A stretch of DNA of 31,309 nucleotides from Phycisphaerae bacterium (lineage in GTDB: Bacteria > Planctomycetota > Phycisphaerae > UBA1845 > Fen-1342). The DNA lies in NCBI GenBank assembly GCA_020058145.1, contig JAGVEP010000345.1, positions 1 to 31,309 on the forward strand. Direction: 5' to 3'. The notes under the pieces are model-generated. The model ran no database searches. It was not told the origin of the DNA and saw only the letters and a list, made by a program, of their open reading frames with translations. The position numbers and the translations under genes are program-made. Every line of letters starts with the position of its first letter. Within the stretch, counting starts at the first letter, position 1. Below, in pieces: positions 23,785 to 31,309 of this stretch.

Positions 23785-24744
23785 ATGAAATCTAACGAAT
23801 ACGGCGTCAAGGCGATAGCCGTAAAGAGCCTATCCACGGACCAGCTCAAAGCAAACCCGCATAATCCCCGAACGCTCTTCGATCGCCAAGACCTGAATGT
23901 ACTTCGAGAGTCGATCAGACGCGTGAACATCCTCGTGCCCCTAACGGTCTACAGGGAGAAGAGCACAGGCGATTATGTGATCCTTGACGGACAGCGCCGA
24001 TGGATGTGCGCGCAGGATATTGGTCTGAAGGCAGTCCCAGTCAATGAGGTTGCCGAGCCCACACTCGTTCAGAACATCGTGACGATGTTTCAGATCCACA
24101 AGCTGCGGAAGGACTGGGAACTGATGCCGACGGCGTTGAAGCTTGAACTGCTGATGCGCGAGTTGAAGGAAACCAAGGAGAAGCGCCTTGCCGAACTCAC
24201 CGGCCTCAACGAAGCCGTTGTTGTCCGATGCAAGAAGCTGCTTTCGTACAACAAGGGCTATCAAGACATGATGCTCGATGCGAACCCTGACAAGCGAGAA
24301 AAGGCGGATTTTTTCATCGAGTTGCACGCTGTCCGTAATGACCGAGAAGTGAGGAAGTTCAAGTGGTTTAAGCAGGACCAGTTTACAGACGACATGCTCA
24401 AGAAATGGCACGAGAAGGGCATCAAGGCTGTAACGGACTTTCGGATCGTCAAGCAGTACATCAACAATGCCGTCAAGGTGCGGAAAACCGCGGCGATCTC
24501 CAAGCGACTCCAGGAGTTTGCGGCGCAGCCGTCACTGACGCCGGATCACCTGAAGATCGAGTCGGCTAAGGTTGCGGCTGAGGCCAAGAAAGTTCTCAAG
24601 GTCGCTGACAATCTCTATGCGCAAATAAACGACATCGACGTGGAAGAGTTCTACGGCGAGGAAGCGATGTGGTCGCGCCTTGAAGCGCTGGTCCAACTGA
24701 TCCGCAAGAAGCTGCGTGCCCTGGGGCGGAGGGAGGAGAAGTGA
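23785..24744 (+). CDS. ParB/Spo0J N-terminal-domain protein with HTH
   Basis: The product has 319 residues. Residues ~24-86 form a ParB N-domain (NPHNPRTLFDRQDLNVLRES, VPLTVYR, YVILDGQRRWMCAQDIG), with DGQRRW (68-73) as the CTP/phosphate-contact motif. A helix-turn-helix probably follows at 134-155 (RLAELTGLNEAVVVRCKKLL). The C-terminal half is helical and charged. It is not a chromosomal ParB: no parA is nearby, and the C-terminal half is not the canonical dimer domain. In conflict and plasmid systems such proteins act as DNA-binding switches or nucleases. The ATG at 23785 has only a weak GGGTG upstream. Its stop overlaps the next gene's GTG by 4 nt. GC content is visibly lower than in flanking genes, pointing to transfer. 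Confidence 0.82.
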   Translation: MKSNEYGVKAIAVKSLSTDQLKANPHNPRTLFDRQDLNVLRESIRRVNILVPLTVYREKSTGDYVILDGQRRWMCAQDIGLKAVPVNEVAEPTLVQNIVTMFQIHKLRKDWELMPTALKLELLMRELKETKEKRLAELTGLNEAVVVRCKKLLSYNKGYQDMMLDANPDKREKADFFIELHAVRNDREVRKFKWFKQDQFTDDMLKKWHEKGIKAVTDFRIVKQYINNAVKVRKTAAISKRLQEFAAQPSLTPDHLKIESAKVAAEAKKVLKVADNLYAQINDIDVEEFYGEEAMWSRLEALVQLIRKKLRALGRREEK

Positions 24745-25604
24745 AGCGCCCTTTTGCCCCCGGGACTCCAGTCGATGCGAAGCGGTACAAGCGGTGGATT
24801 GACCACTTCGGCTCGTACCGCGCCGGGATCATCAACGTCACCATTCAGAGCTGGTTGAACCAGTTCGCGGCATCGGACCAGGATGTAGCTGCGAGAGTTC
24901 TGGATGCGGTCGAGTTTTACGGGCAGACCCAGATCTACGCGGCATACCGACAAGCGTTGGCGGGCTTGGATGGATGGAACAGGGAACCGTCAAAGCGCAG
25001 CGGACGATGGCGCTTCGCAGCGATGTCCGGAAGCGCTGGAGAGAGCGGGGACGCCATGCTCCATCATTTTCGGGTCGCGAACCGACTCGATACGAAGCCG
25101 CTGAACGAGCTGTTTGTGTCGCGGAGCGACCTGTTTCGGCAGCCCCTTCTGCCAGAGGACGATCCGCACAAACTAGGAAGGGACGACGTCGTAGTCCTCT
25201 TGGATGACTTCAGTGGTACCGGAACGCAGGTGTGCGATGCTTGGAACAATCCCGAGACATCTTTCGGCGCTCTCCTCGCGGGCGTCGGGAAGGTATATCT
25301 GATCGTGGTGGCCGCCTCAAAGGCGGCTCGGAACCGGATCACGAATGAAACGGGTATTTGTCTGGTACCTGCGCACGATCTCCGTGAAGGTGACGACGTG
25401 TTCTCGGATCACTGCAAGCACTTCACAAAAGCCGACCGGGTCAAGCTGCTTCAGTATGGCGAAATCGCGGACAAGAAACGCCCGAAGGGCTTTGGCAACT
25501 GTGGGTTCGTGGTCGTGTTTCAGCACCGATCGCCCAACAACTCGATCCCGATCCTCCACGCAGATCATTCCAAGTGGACCGGTCTCTTTCCTCGGCACGA
25601 CTGA
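24741..25604 (+). CDS. Phosphoribosyltransferase-like protein (PRTase-CE-like)
   Basis: The product has 287 residues with a PRPP-loop-like motif at 150-163 (VVVLLDDFSGTGTQ), the Asp-Asp...Gly-Thr-Gly signature of type I phosphoribosyltransferases. The conserved C-terminal segment is KGFGNCGFVVVFQHRSPNNS followed by IPILHADHSKWTGLFPR. The N-terminal helical region and a GESGDAMLHHFR stretch (100-111) precede it. This pattern resembles the PRTase-CE group linked to prokaryotic conflict systems, but substrate and product are unknown. GTG 24741 has GGAGGAG about 2-5 nt upstream and overlaps the parB-like stop by 4 nt, so the two are translationally coupled. It may be the effector of the island; that is inference from the arrangement. 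Confidence 0.7.
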   Translation: MKRPFAPGTPVDAKRYKRWIDHFGSYRAGIINVTIQSWLNQFAASDQDVAARVLDAVEFYGQTQIYAAYRQALAGLDGWNREPSKRSGRWRFAAMSGSAGESGDAMLHHFRVANRLDTKPLNELFVSRSDLFRQPLLPEDDPHKLGRDDVVVLLDDFSGTGTQVCDAWNNPETSFGALLAGVGKVYLIVVAASKAARNRITNETGICLVPAHDLREGDDVFSDHCKHFTKADRVKLLQYGEIADKKRPKGFGNCGFVVVFQHRSPNNSIPILHADHSKWTGLFPRHD

Positions 25605-25692
25605 CAATCGCGGCGGTATCGCGCACCGCGTTCGCTGGCGACACGGCGGGCGTGCGCGAAACACCAGCCGAGTGCGCTATCGCTGTATCGGG

Positions 25693-26637
25693 TCACGCGC
25701 TGCGTGCCGTGGCCTCCGCTTTCGTTGCCCCCTTTGCCACCAGCCACACGCCGACCAGCACCGCCAGCCCGCCGACGAGCGCGTTCGGCGTAACCGGCTC
25801 GTGCAGGAGCAGCGCGCCGGTGAGCAGCGCCACGAACGGCTCGACGTAGAGCAAGCCGCCGACCCGGACCGGGCCGTGTTCGTGCTGGGCGCGGAACCAC
25901 AGATAGTACGCCACGCCGTTGCAGACCAGGCCCAGGAACACCAACGCGGTCAAAGCGCGTGCGGTGACGCCGGCGTGCTGCACCCCGCCAGCGACGGCAA
26001 AGACGGTGACGAGCGCCGCTGCCAGGCCCATCGACAGAACGGTGACGCGCAGGGCGCCGCTACGGGCCACCGGTCCGGCCCCGACCAGCGTGTAGGCCGT
26101 CCAGGTGAGGCACGACGCGAGCTGGAGCAGGTCGCCCCAGCGGGCCTGCGCGAAGTTCGGCGGAGTCCGCAGCATCACGGCGAGCACGCCCGCCGTGCCC
26201 AGCAGTACGCCGCCCCAGCCCAACGGCCGCAAGCGTTGTTGGCCGAACGCCTGGGCGCCGATCGCGATGGCGACGGGAAAGAAGCCGATGATCCACCCGG
26301 TATTGATGGCGGAGGTGTAGAGCAGGCCGGTCGCCTGGATGAGCAGGTGTACCGCGAGCAGCACGCCGAGCACCCCGCACGCTACCAAGTCGCGTCGCAG
26401 CGGCAGAATGGTGCCGCCGCGCAGGCGGGACAGAAGCAGCAGGAACGCGAAACCGATCCACAAGCGGGCAGCCACCAGGCCGAAGGGGGTCAGCCATTCG
26501 AGCGCTATGCGTGTGGCGGCGAAAGAGGCCCCCCAGATGACGACCGCCAGCAATCCCAGACCCGAGATGGCCCGAAGCGGGCGGGAGTGGCCGGTTGGAA
26601 CTCGGGTAGGTCGGAGTATTCCGGGGCGGTGATTCAA
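25693..26637 (-). CDS. EamA/DMT family transporter
   Basis: The 314-residue drug/metabolite transporter has ten predicted helices in two EamA halves. Evidence includes AVVIWGASFAATRIALEWLTPFGLVAARLW (helix 1 and the following loop), TGLLYTSAINTGWIIGFFPV in the first half and CNGVAYYLWFRAQHEHG...LLYVEPFVALLTGALLLHEP in the second half, a typical EamA repeat end. TTG at 26637 is the only early start, with no clear Shine-Dalgarno site. It converges on the PRTase-like gene, 88 nt apart, and is divergent from the sigma-factor gene. Metabolite specificity is unknown; it probably exports small molecules such as amino acids. Confidence 0.88.
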   Translation of the reverse strand: MNHRPGILRPTRVPTGHSRPLRAISGLGLLAVVIWGASFAATRIALEWLTPFGLVAARLWIGFAFLLLLSRLRGGTILPLRRDLVACGVLGVLLAVHLLIQATGLLYTSAINTGWIIGFFPVAIAIGAQAFGQQRLRPLGWGGVLLGTAGVLAVMLRTPPNFAQARWGDLLQLASCLTWTAYTLVGAGPVARSGALRVTVLSMGLAAALVTVFAVAGGVQHAGVTARALTALVFLGLVCNGVAYYLWFRAQHEHGPVRVGGLLYVEPFVALLTGALLLHEPVTPNALVGGLAVLVGVWLVAKGATKAEATARSA

Positions 26638-26899
26638 GATGCGGGGATCATATCAGGGCCGTAAACGCCGGCGAGCGTATGACGCCGAGCCGGGCCGGGC
26701 CAATCACTCGCCGGCGCTGGCGTCTCTGGCGATCGGGGGGCAAACTGCCACGTTGCGGCGGTGGCGACCGGCGTCGCCGGGCGCGGTGGACGCGAAGTTC
26801 GCACGTAAGGTTTTCTTGACCCCGTGAGCGCTCCTAGCTGGTACGGCTTTCGATGTTATCGGCCGCATCGCAAAAGCGTGAACTTTGCGCTAAATTCCC
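26638..26899. other. Intergenic region between EamA and sigma-factor genes
   Basis: It is GC-rich and without a supported gene. No repeat or strong motif was recognised, apart from the promoter that follows. Confidence 0.5.
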
Positions 26900-26928
26900 T
26901 TGCAGCGCGCGTCAGCATTGGCTATACT
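26900..26928 (+). promoter_or_regulatory. Strong sigma-70 promoter of the sigma-factor gene
   Basis: TTGCAG (26900-26905), 17-nt spacer, TATACT (26923-26928). The predicted start is near 26935, so the leader to ATG 27126 is about 190 nt. A GTG at 26988 in the same frame would shorten it to about 55 nt. Confidence 0.65.
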
Positions 26929-27125
26929 TCAGTCGGCTCCCCCCAATAGCCGCGTCCGGCTACTGAATAGGCTCCCACCTTCCGGACGTGGATCATATTG
27001 AGTATTTAGCTGTATTGTGCCGTTGCCCGGTGCGCTCTGTTCGTGCCACCGGTTGGCGTTATGTCGAAGGGCTCGCTCTTCGTCTAGCGCTGGAGAAGGA
27101 TGAGTCGTCCCGGATGGGAGAAGCG

Positions 27126-28094
27126 ATGCTTCCTAGTGAATCGATGGTGGCTGCCGGTCGCATCTTGAAGCTCAGGCCCCAGGCAAAGATGCCCCCGGCT
27201 GCGGTGATGCAGTTCCTGTCCACTCAAGAAGCGAAATTGCTTCGCCGGCTGCTCGCTGAGCCAGTGGACTATATCGCGAGCGACCATTTCGACCGCCCGG
27301 GTGCGGAGCAATTGGTACGGCGCTCCGCGCGTGCCTGTCAGAGTCCGGAAGTGACCAGCGATGACAGCGGGCGCTTCGGACTCGACGAGTTTGTCAGCCA
27401 GCTCGATCGGGAGCAATTCCTGTTTCTGCGCCTAAACTACTGCCGACGGCACGTTTATCGGTTCTTGGAGAATCACGCGGGGCGACGGCTGAACGAGGAA
27501 GCGGTTCGCGAGTTGTTGGGTTGGGACCGGCTGGCCGCCGAGACGCGCGGCGAGATTATCCGGGACAACGTGCCCCTGGTGCTCGCGATGGCGAAGCGCA
27601 CCAAGATCACCGGGGTTGATCTCACCGACCTGATCAGCGATGGCAACCTGGCCCTTATGCGGGCGGCGAACAAGTTCGATTGTGCGCGCGGCTACAAGTT
27701 CAGCACTTACGCCTGCCGTGCGATTCTCAAGAGCTTCTCGCGTGTCGCGTCGCGGACCGCGCGCCACCGCGGGCATTTTCCGACGGAATTCGACCCCTCA
27801 CTCGAGCGAAGCAACCTGCTCGAGAATATGCGGCAAGCCGCGGAGCACGACTGCGTGAATGAGCTACGAGCGATTATCGCAAGCAACACGGCGCAACTCA
27901 GCGATGTGGAGCACAAGGTTATCGCCGCGCGCTTTTCCCTTGACCCCCGCGCGGTGACGGCCGAAGATCGAGCCCAGACCCTGGAACAGGTCGGCGAACT
28001 GATCGGCGTGACCAAAGAACGGGTACGCCAGATTCAGAACAAGGCGCTGATAAAGCTGCGCGCCGCCCTGGAACAGTCGTTTCTGGATCGGTGA
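27126..28094 (+). CDS. RNA polymerase sigma-70 family factor
   Basis: The product has 322 residues from ATG 27126, chosen for GGGAG 5 nt upstream. An in-frame GTG at 26988 would add 46 residues without sigma similarity. Region 2 (~143-215) reads EIIRDNVPLVLAMAKRTK, GVDLTDLISDGNLALMRAANKF and YKFSTYACRAILKSFSRVAS. Region 4 (~286-316) has the HTH TLEQVGELIGVTKERVRQIQNKAL. Region 1.1 is absent and region 3 is short, so it is a group 2/3-type alternative factor, not the housekeeping sigma. It has its own strong promoter and no linked anti-sigma gene. The TPR gene downstream has its own promoter. Confidence 0.85.
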   Translation: MLPSESMVAAGRILKLRPQAKMPPAAVMQFLSTQEAKLLRRLLAEPVDYIASDHFDRPGAEQLVRRSARACQSPEVTSDDSGRFGLDEFVSQLDREQFLFLRLNYCRRHVYRFLENHAGRRLNEEAVRELLGWDRLAAETRGEIIRDNVPLVLAMAKRTKITGVDLTDLISDGNLALMRAANKFDCARGYKFSTYACRAILKSFSRVASRTARHRGHFPTEFDPSLERSNLLENMRQAAEHDCVNELRAIIASNTAQLSDVEHKVIAARFSLDPRAVTAEDRAQTLEQVGELIGVTKERVRQIQNKALIKLRAALEQSFLDR

Positions 28095-28231
28095 CGGCTG
28101 GTCTTTTGCTGCTCGCTGGTCGCCGGTGGGCGCTGCGCCTGAAGCGGTTAGGGCGGCGCGCCACTGCGCCGGATTAGTCGCCCGCGGGGGGTGATAATTC
28201 AAGTCTGTCCTCACGGAAGCCTGTTTTTGAT
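28095..28231. other. Start of intergenic region downstream of sigma gene
   Basis: No hairpin with T run and no gene are visible. Confidence 0.4.
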
Positions 28232-28260
28232 TTGACCGCACCGTTTTCCGGGCCTACGAT
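28232..28260 (+). promoter_or_regulatory. Strong sigma-70 promoter of the TPR gene
   Basis: TTGACC (28232-28237), 17-nt spacer, TACGAT (28255-28260). The start would be near 28267, with a leader of about 138 nt before the GTG at 28405. No other feature is seen in 28261-28404. Confidence 0.6.
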
Positions 28261-28404
28261 ACGGTGTGTACTAGTGTGAACGTGCGGCGCGAGTGCCGAT
28301 AATGTCGGCTGCTGCGATGTATGGCGCGCCATGTACCGGGGGTTGGCTGAGAGCGACCGGGGCAAGTTGCCGCCGGGCTCCTAAGTGCGCGGAGTGCGAT
28401 AAGG

Positions 28405-29076
28405 GTGACACGCAACGCGGCGGTAGATCGAATTCTGCACGCGGTCGCGCCCGGGGCGGGAGTTGACCTTCGCGTTCTCAACGACTTGCTGGCCAACCGG
28501 CCGCGGCCGGAGGTGCTCCTGCCGCTGCTGGCGGACCGCGACCCGGAAACGGTACGCGCGGTCATCGTTTTTTTGGGAATGTTCGGCTCGCTGCGCGAGT
28601 GTCCGCTGCTGGCGCTCTGTTTGCAGCACCACGATCTGGCGGTGGTGCAGCTCGCGGAGTATTGCCTGTGGGCGATCTGGATGCGGAGCGGGTCGACCGA
28701 GGGGAACCGGCACCTGACGGAGGCCGTTCACGCGGGCCGCGTTGGAAACCACGAGGAAGCGGTCCGGACGCTGTGTGCACTCACCGCGCTCGAACCGGGT
28801 TTCTCCGAAGCCCATTTTCAACTCGGTTTGGCACTGGCGGCGTTGGAGCGCCACGACGAGGCCGTGCGGGCGTTTCGGCAGTCGCTGCGGTTGAATCCGT
28901 ACCATTTCGCGGCGGCGGCGGCGCTGGGACATGCGCACGTGGCCCTGAACAATCTGCACGCGGCTCTCCAGGCTTACCGGCAGGCCGTCCGGATTCATCC
29001 CCACCTCGACGACATTCCGCAAGCGATTGGCGACCTCGAAATCCTGACCGGACGTGGCGCAACTGACCAGCGTTAG
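28405..29076 (+). CDS. HEAT/TPR-repeat protein
   Basis: The 223-residue soluble scaffold-like protein begins with a helical HEAT-like half (LLPLLADRDPETVRAVIVFLG). It then has TPR-type repeats at about 105-205 (HAGRVGNHEEAVRTLCALTA, HFQLGLALAALERHDEAVRA, ALGHAHVALNNLHAALQAY). TPRs mediate protein-protein contacts; no catalytic motif is seen. GTG 28405 has GGAG 10 nt upstream. A strong promoter lies upstream. The stop converges on the acyltransferase gene and overlaps its stop by 3-4 nt. Confidence 0.8.
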   Translation: MTRNAAVDRILHAVAPGAGVDLRVLNDLLANRPRPEVLLPLLADRDPETVRAVIVFLGMFGSLRECPLLALCLQHHDLAVVQLAEYCLWAIWMRSGSTEGNRHLTEAVHAGRVGNHEEAVRTLCALTALEPGFSEAHFQLGLALAALERHDEAVRAFRQSLRLNPYHFAAAAALGHAHVALNNLHAALQAYRQAVRIHPHLDDIPQAIGDLEILTGRGATDQR

Positions 29077-30098
29077 CCGCTGGCTGACGCTTGCCCGGGG
29101 GACCCAGTCGCTGACTCCAAGCGCCGGGCAAGTTCCTCTCCCCAGCGCGCCTGACCCCAGAGGTACTGTGTTGGATCACGCAGAATGAGCTGCTCCAAAC
29201 CGCGCAGATAGCGCGCGGTGATGTAAGACACTGGGTCGGGCTGCCCCGCCCAGTCTTTGCTCTTGAAGACCTCGATCACGTCGATCTCAAAGTGAAACGG
29301 CCGGCGCGTGCGACGAATGCCGGCCACCACCACGTCGGCGTCAAAGCGCCACGCGAGCAGACCGACACTCTTGGGCACACGCGTGGGGAGTCCCAGAAAC
29401 GTCCCTGGCAGGCCGCGGCGCTCGGCGTGATGGTCGGCGACGAGCGCGATCGTGCCGCCGGCCCGTAGGATCTCCGACAGCCGCGTTGAGGCGCGCTCGA
29501 TCGGTACAAGCTCGCACCCGCTGCGCGCCCGGATGCGCCGCCGACAGGCATCAAAGTGGGCATTCGCATGTGGCAAGTAGACGGCGGCGGCGCGCACGCC
29601 GTTGAAGCCGAGAAAGACCGGCAGCAGATCGAACGGCCCATAGTACGCAGTGAGCAGGATGGCTGGCTGGCCGCGTGCCTGAGCCGCGAGCAGCTCGGTG
29701 AGGCGCGGTTCGGGGATACGTCCGCCATGCCGCAGATAGGTGCCAGGATGCAGGCAGCGGTGCGCCAGGAGCAGATCGGTCAGGTTCCAGACGCGATGTA
29801 CGAAAGCCTGCTCGGCGATGCCGGGCACATCGGCGGCGGCAACGCTTGCGCCCAGTGCGGCACGACACTGGGCCGCGCTGCGTGTCCGTAGAGGTGGCAA
29901 CAGCCGATACAACCAGCGCGCGAGCCACGCGCTGAGGGCGTAGGCTGTCCGCGGTCCCAGCACGGCGAAGTAGACCCCGAGCATCTGGCGGTGAAGATTG
30001 GCCAGGCCGAGTACGAGGCGGGTCCGCAAGGAGGGTTTCGGCGTGTCGGCCGCCAAGGCGTGCGTCGCGGGCACACCCGGCGGGCTGGAAGCGCCCAC
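29073..30098 (-). CDS. LpxL/HtrB-like lysophospholipid acyltransferase, variant active site
   Basis: The product has 341 residues. Family features are the GTRLVL-like entry after a variable N-terminus, a central LPLAT region, GGTIALVADHHAERRGLPG followed by TFLGLPTRVPKSVGLLAWRF, and the C-terminal WGQARW. In LpxL proteins the catalytic motif is HxGNWE. Here the matching place is AYYGPFDLLPVF, so the catalytic His is replaced by Tyr and Glu by Asp. It may act on another lipid, use another residue, or be inactive. GTG 30098 is chosen because it follows the pilT-like stop by 5 nt; it has no clear Shine-Dalgarno site. Starts at a GTG (codon 8) or TTG (codon ~15) are possible. It is co-oriented with the upstream pilT. 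Confidence 0.75.
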   Translation of the reverse strand: MGASSPPGVPATHALAADTPKPSLRTRLVLGLANLHRQMLGVYFAVLGPRTAYALSAWLARWLYRLLPPLRTRSAAQCRAALGASVAAADVPGIAEQAFVHRVWNLTDLLLAHRCLHPGTYLRHGGRIPEPRLTELLAAQARGQPAILLTAYYGPFDLLPVFLGFNGVRAAAVYLPHANAHFDACRRRIRARSGCELVPIERASTRLSEILRAGGTIALVADHHAERRGLPGTFLGLPTRVPKSVGLLAWRFDADVVVAGIRRTRRPFHFEIDVIEVFKSKDWAGQPDPVSYITARYLRGLEQLILRDPTQYLWGQARWGEELARRLESATGSPGQASASG

Positions 30099-30103
30099 GC
30101 CGC

Positions 30104-31246
30104 TTAGCCGGACCCGCCGGGTCGTTTCACGCGGTGCACGAGCGTCTGGGCGGAGGTCTTGATGCCCTGGATAAGGCTCTTCAGGGCCTCGCGGTTGGGC
30201 GCGTACTCCATCGCCACATCGGTGTAGATCAGTCCCTGGTCGATCAGCTCGGCCAGCGATTGCGTGATGCTCCGCATGCCGCTGTGCGCGGCACCGGCGA
30301 TGATCTCGGGCAGGTCGGTATCCTCGCCGGCACGGATCTTCTCTCTGACGAGGCCCTCGCCGATCAGCACCTCGCACGCTGGGACACGCGAGATTTTGGG
30401 GTCGATCGCGGGAACCAACCGCTGCGCACAGATCGCCTTCAGGCAGTTGGCTAGCGAGCTGCGCACGAAATTGTGTTGGTCCGGCGGGAAGAACTCGAGC
30501 ATCCGGCCGAGCGACTGCATCGTATCAGCCGTGTGCAGCGTGCAGAAGACCAGGTGTCCGGTCTCCGCGGCCTGCAAGGCGGCCAGCAGCGTTTCGCGGT
30601 CGCGCATCTCGCCGATGAAGATCACATCCGGGTCCTGCCGCACGGCGCCGCGGAGCGCATCCGCAAATGACTGCACGTCCAGCCCCAGCTCCCGTTGGCT
30701 GACGATGGATTTCTTGGGAATGAACGTGTACTCGATCGGGTCCTCGATGCTGATGATGTTGAGGGCCTGCGTGGCGTTGATGTGATCGAGCATCGACGCC
30801 TGCGTGGTGCTCTTGCCGCACCCGGTGACGCCGCAGACGATGATGATGCCCTCGATGGTCTTCTCCGCGAGTGTCCGGTAGATGGGCGGCATGTGGAGCT
30901 CTTCGAAGCCCGGAATCACGCCCTTCACGCGGCGAATGGCGGCGTGCATCTGGTCGCACGAGCGATAGATGTTGATGCGAAACCGGTCGCCGCTGGGGAG
31001 GTTGTAGGCAAAGTCGAGCCCACCCTTCTCCTCCCAGATGGGCCGCCGGGCGCTCGGGATGATCGGATCCATCAGCTTCTCGATCATCCGCGAATTGACT
31101 TCCAGCACGCCGAGGTTGGTGCGGCGCAGATCGCCGCCGACTCGATAAACGGGCGGAATACCCGTCTTGAGGTGCAGGTCGCTGGCCCCGATGTCGGCCA
31201 TTTTGTCGAGCAGCGGGATGATGGAATCGGGTGTCGGGGTTTGCAT
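30104..31246 (-). CDS. PilT-like retraction ATPase, second paralogue
   Basis: The product has 380 residues. The N-terminus DIGASDLHLKTGIPPVYRVG is PilT/PilU-like. The Walker A is GVTGCGKS (139-146), a non-canonical form of GPTGSGKT that keeps Lys145. The Asp box is ISIEDPIEY, Walker B is DPDVIFIGEMRDRETL and the His box is TGHLVFCTLHT. ATG at 31246 has GAGGAA about 6 nt upstream. The C-terminus lacks the PilT AIRNLI-type motif. It is probably a PilU-like accessory retraction ATPase or a paralogue serving another filament. The acyltransferase gene follows 5 nt downstream. Confidence 0.88.
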   Translation of the reverse strand: MQTPTPDSIIPLLDKMADIGASDLHLKTGIPPVYRVGGDLRRTNLGVLEVNSRMIEKLMDPIIPSARRPIWEEKGGLDFAYNLPSGDRFRINIYRSCDQMHAAIRRVKGVIPGFEELHMPPIYRTLAEKTIEGIIIVCGVTGCGKSTTQASMLDHINATQALNIISIEDPIEYTFIPKKSIVSQRELGLDVQSFADALRGAVRQDPDVIFIGEMRDRETLLAALQAAETGHLVFCTLHTADTMQSLGRMLEFFPPDQHNFVRSSLANCLKAICAQRLVPAIDPKISRVPACEVLIGEGLVREKIRAGEDTDLPEIIAGAAHSGMRSITQSLAELIDQGLIYTDVAMEYAPNREALKSLIQGIKTSAQTLVHRVKRPGGSG

Positions 31247-31309
31247 GCGGCTTCCTCGGAGTTGCGGCGGCCGGCCCGGCCGCGGGCGCGCCTGGCCGGC
31301 ATCGCGCAG
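31247..31309. other. Window edge upstream of the second pilT
   Basis: GC-rich palindromic sequence (ggccggcccggcc) apart from the Shine-Dalgarno site; nothing else supported. Confidence 0.4.

Noticed and set aside
25345..26664. 439-residue plus-strand ORF across the PRTase and EamA genes
   Set aside because: Arg/Gln-rich shadow of the EamA gene on the other strand.

Overview
The window looks like part of a GC-rich chromosome from a Planctomycetota-type bacterium, perhaps Phycisphaerae-like. This rests on gene content and style, not on a marker gene: an LL-diaminopimelate aminotransferase of the DapL type, a cysteine-paired zinc-ribbon membrane protein, a remnant of a squalene-cyclase/prenyltransferase-like protein, a divergent sigma-70 factor, TMEM260/DUF2723 and SpoVR proteins, and very many short palindromic repeats between genes. 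No rRNA, tRNA or CRISPR array was seen.

Layout. 200-3220: dapL-folK, then convergent genes for a bacteriohemerythrin and ispE. 3416-6078: pdhA and pdhB (E1 alpha and beta of a 2-oxoacid dehydrogenase) behind a good sigma-70 promoter, separated by a GxxExxY-family gene carried inside a 27-bp inverted repeat. 6080-8196: a leftward pair (thioredoxin-like membrane protein, DUF2723 protein). 8458-9984: an isolated spoVR. 9985-11003: repeat-rich non-coding DNA with a cyclase-like gene remnant. 11005-14760: a membrane protein, an orphan MlaF-type ATPase, a frameshifted YjdF/DUF2238 gene and a zinc-ribbon membrane protein. 14808-18918: leftward trxB, pilT and pilB. 18919-20213: a gene graveyard with a broken hypothetical gene and a 3' thrC fragment. 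20214-22387: a B12-binding-type radical SAM gene plus a small charged protein. 22760-25604: an island of Dam-type methylase, ParB-like protein and phosphoribosyltransferase-like (PRTase-CE-like) protein. 25693-31246: an EamA transporter, a sigma factor and a TPR gene each with its own promoter, a variant LpxL-like acyltransferase and a second pilT.

How the genes work together. pilB and the two pilT paralogues are the extension and retraction motors of a type IV pilus or related secretion system. pdhA/pdhB feed acetyl-CoA; their E2 and E3 partners are not here. dapL, folK and ispE are housekeeping genes for lysine/peptidoglycan, folate and isoprenoids.

The most interesting region is 22760-25604. 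Three genes in one direction, lower in GC than their neighbours and with a 4-nt overlap between the last two, combine a DNA adenine methylase, a ParB/HTH protein and a PRTase-like protein. This looks like an uncharacterised anti-phage or conflict system acquired by transfer. A second theme is repeats: an inverted-repeat family that occurs with and without a GxxExxY gene, and GC-rich palindromes that start exactly at or 1 nt after the stop codons of at least four genes.
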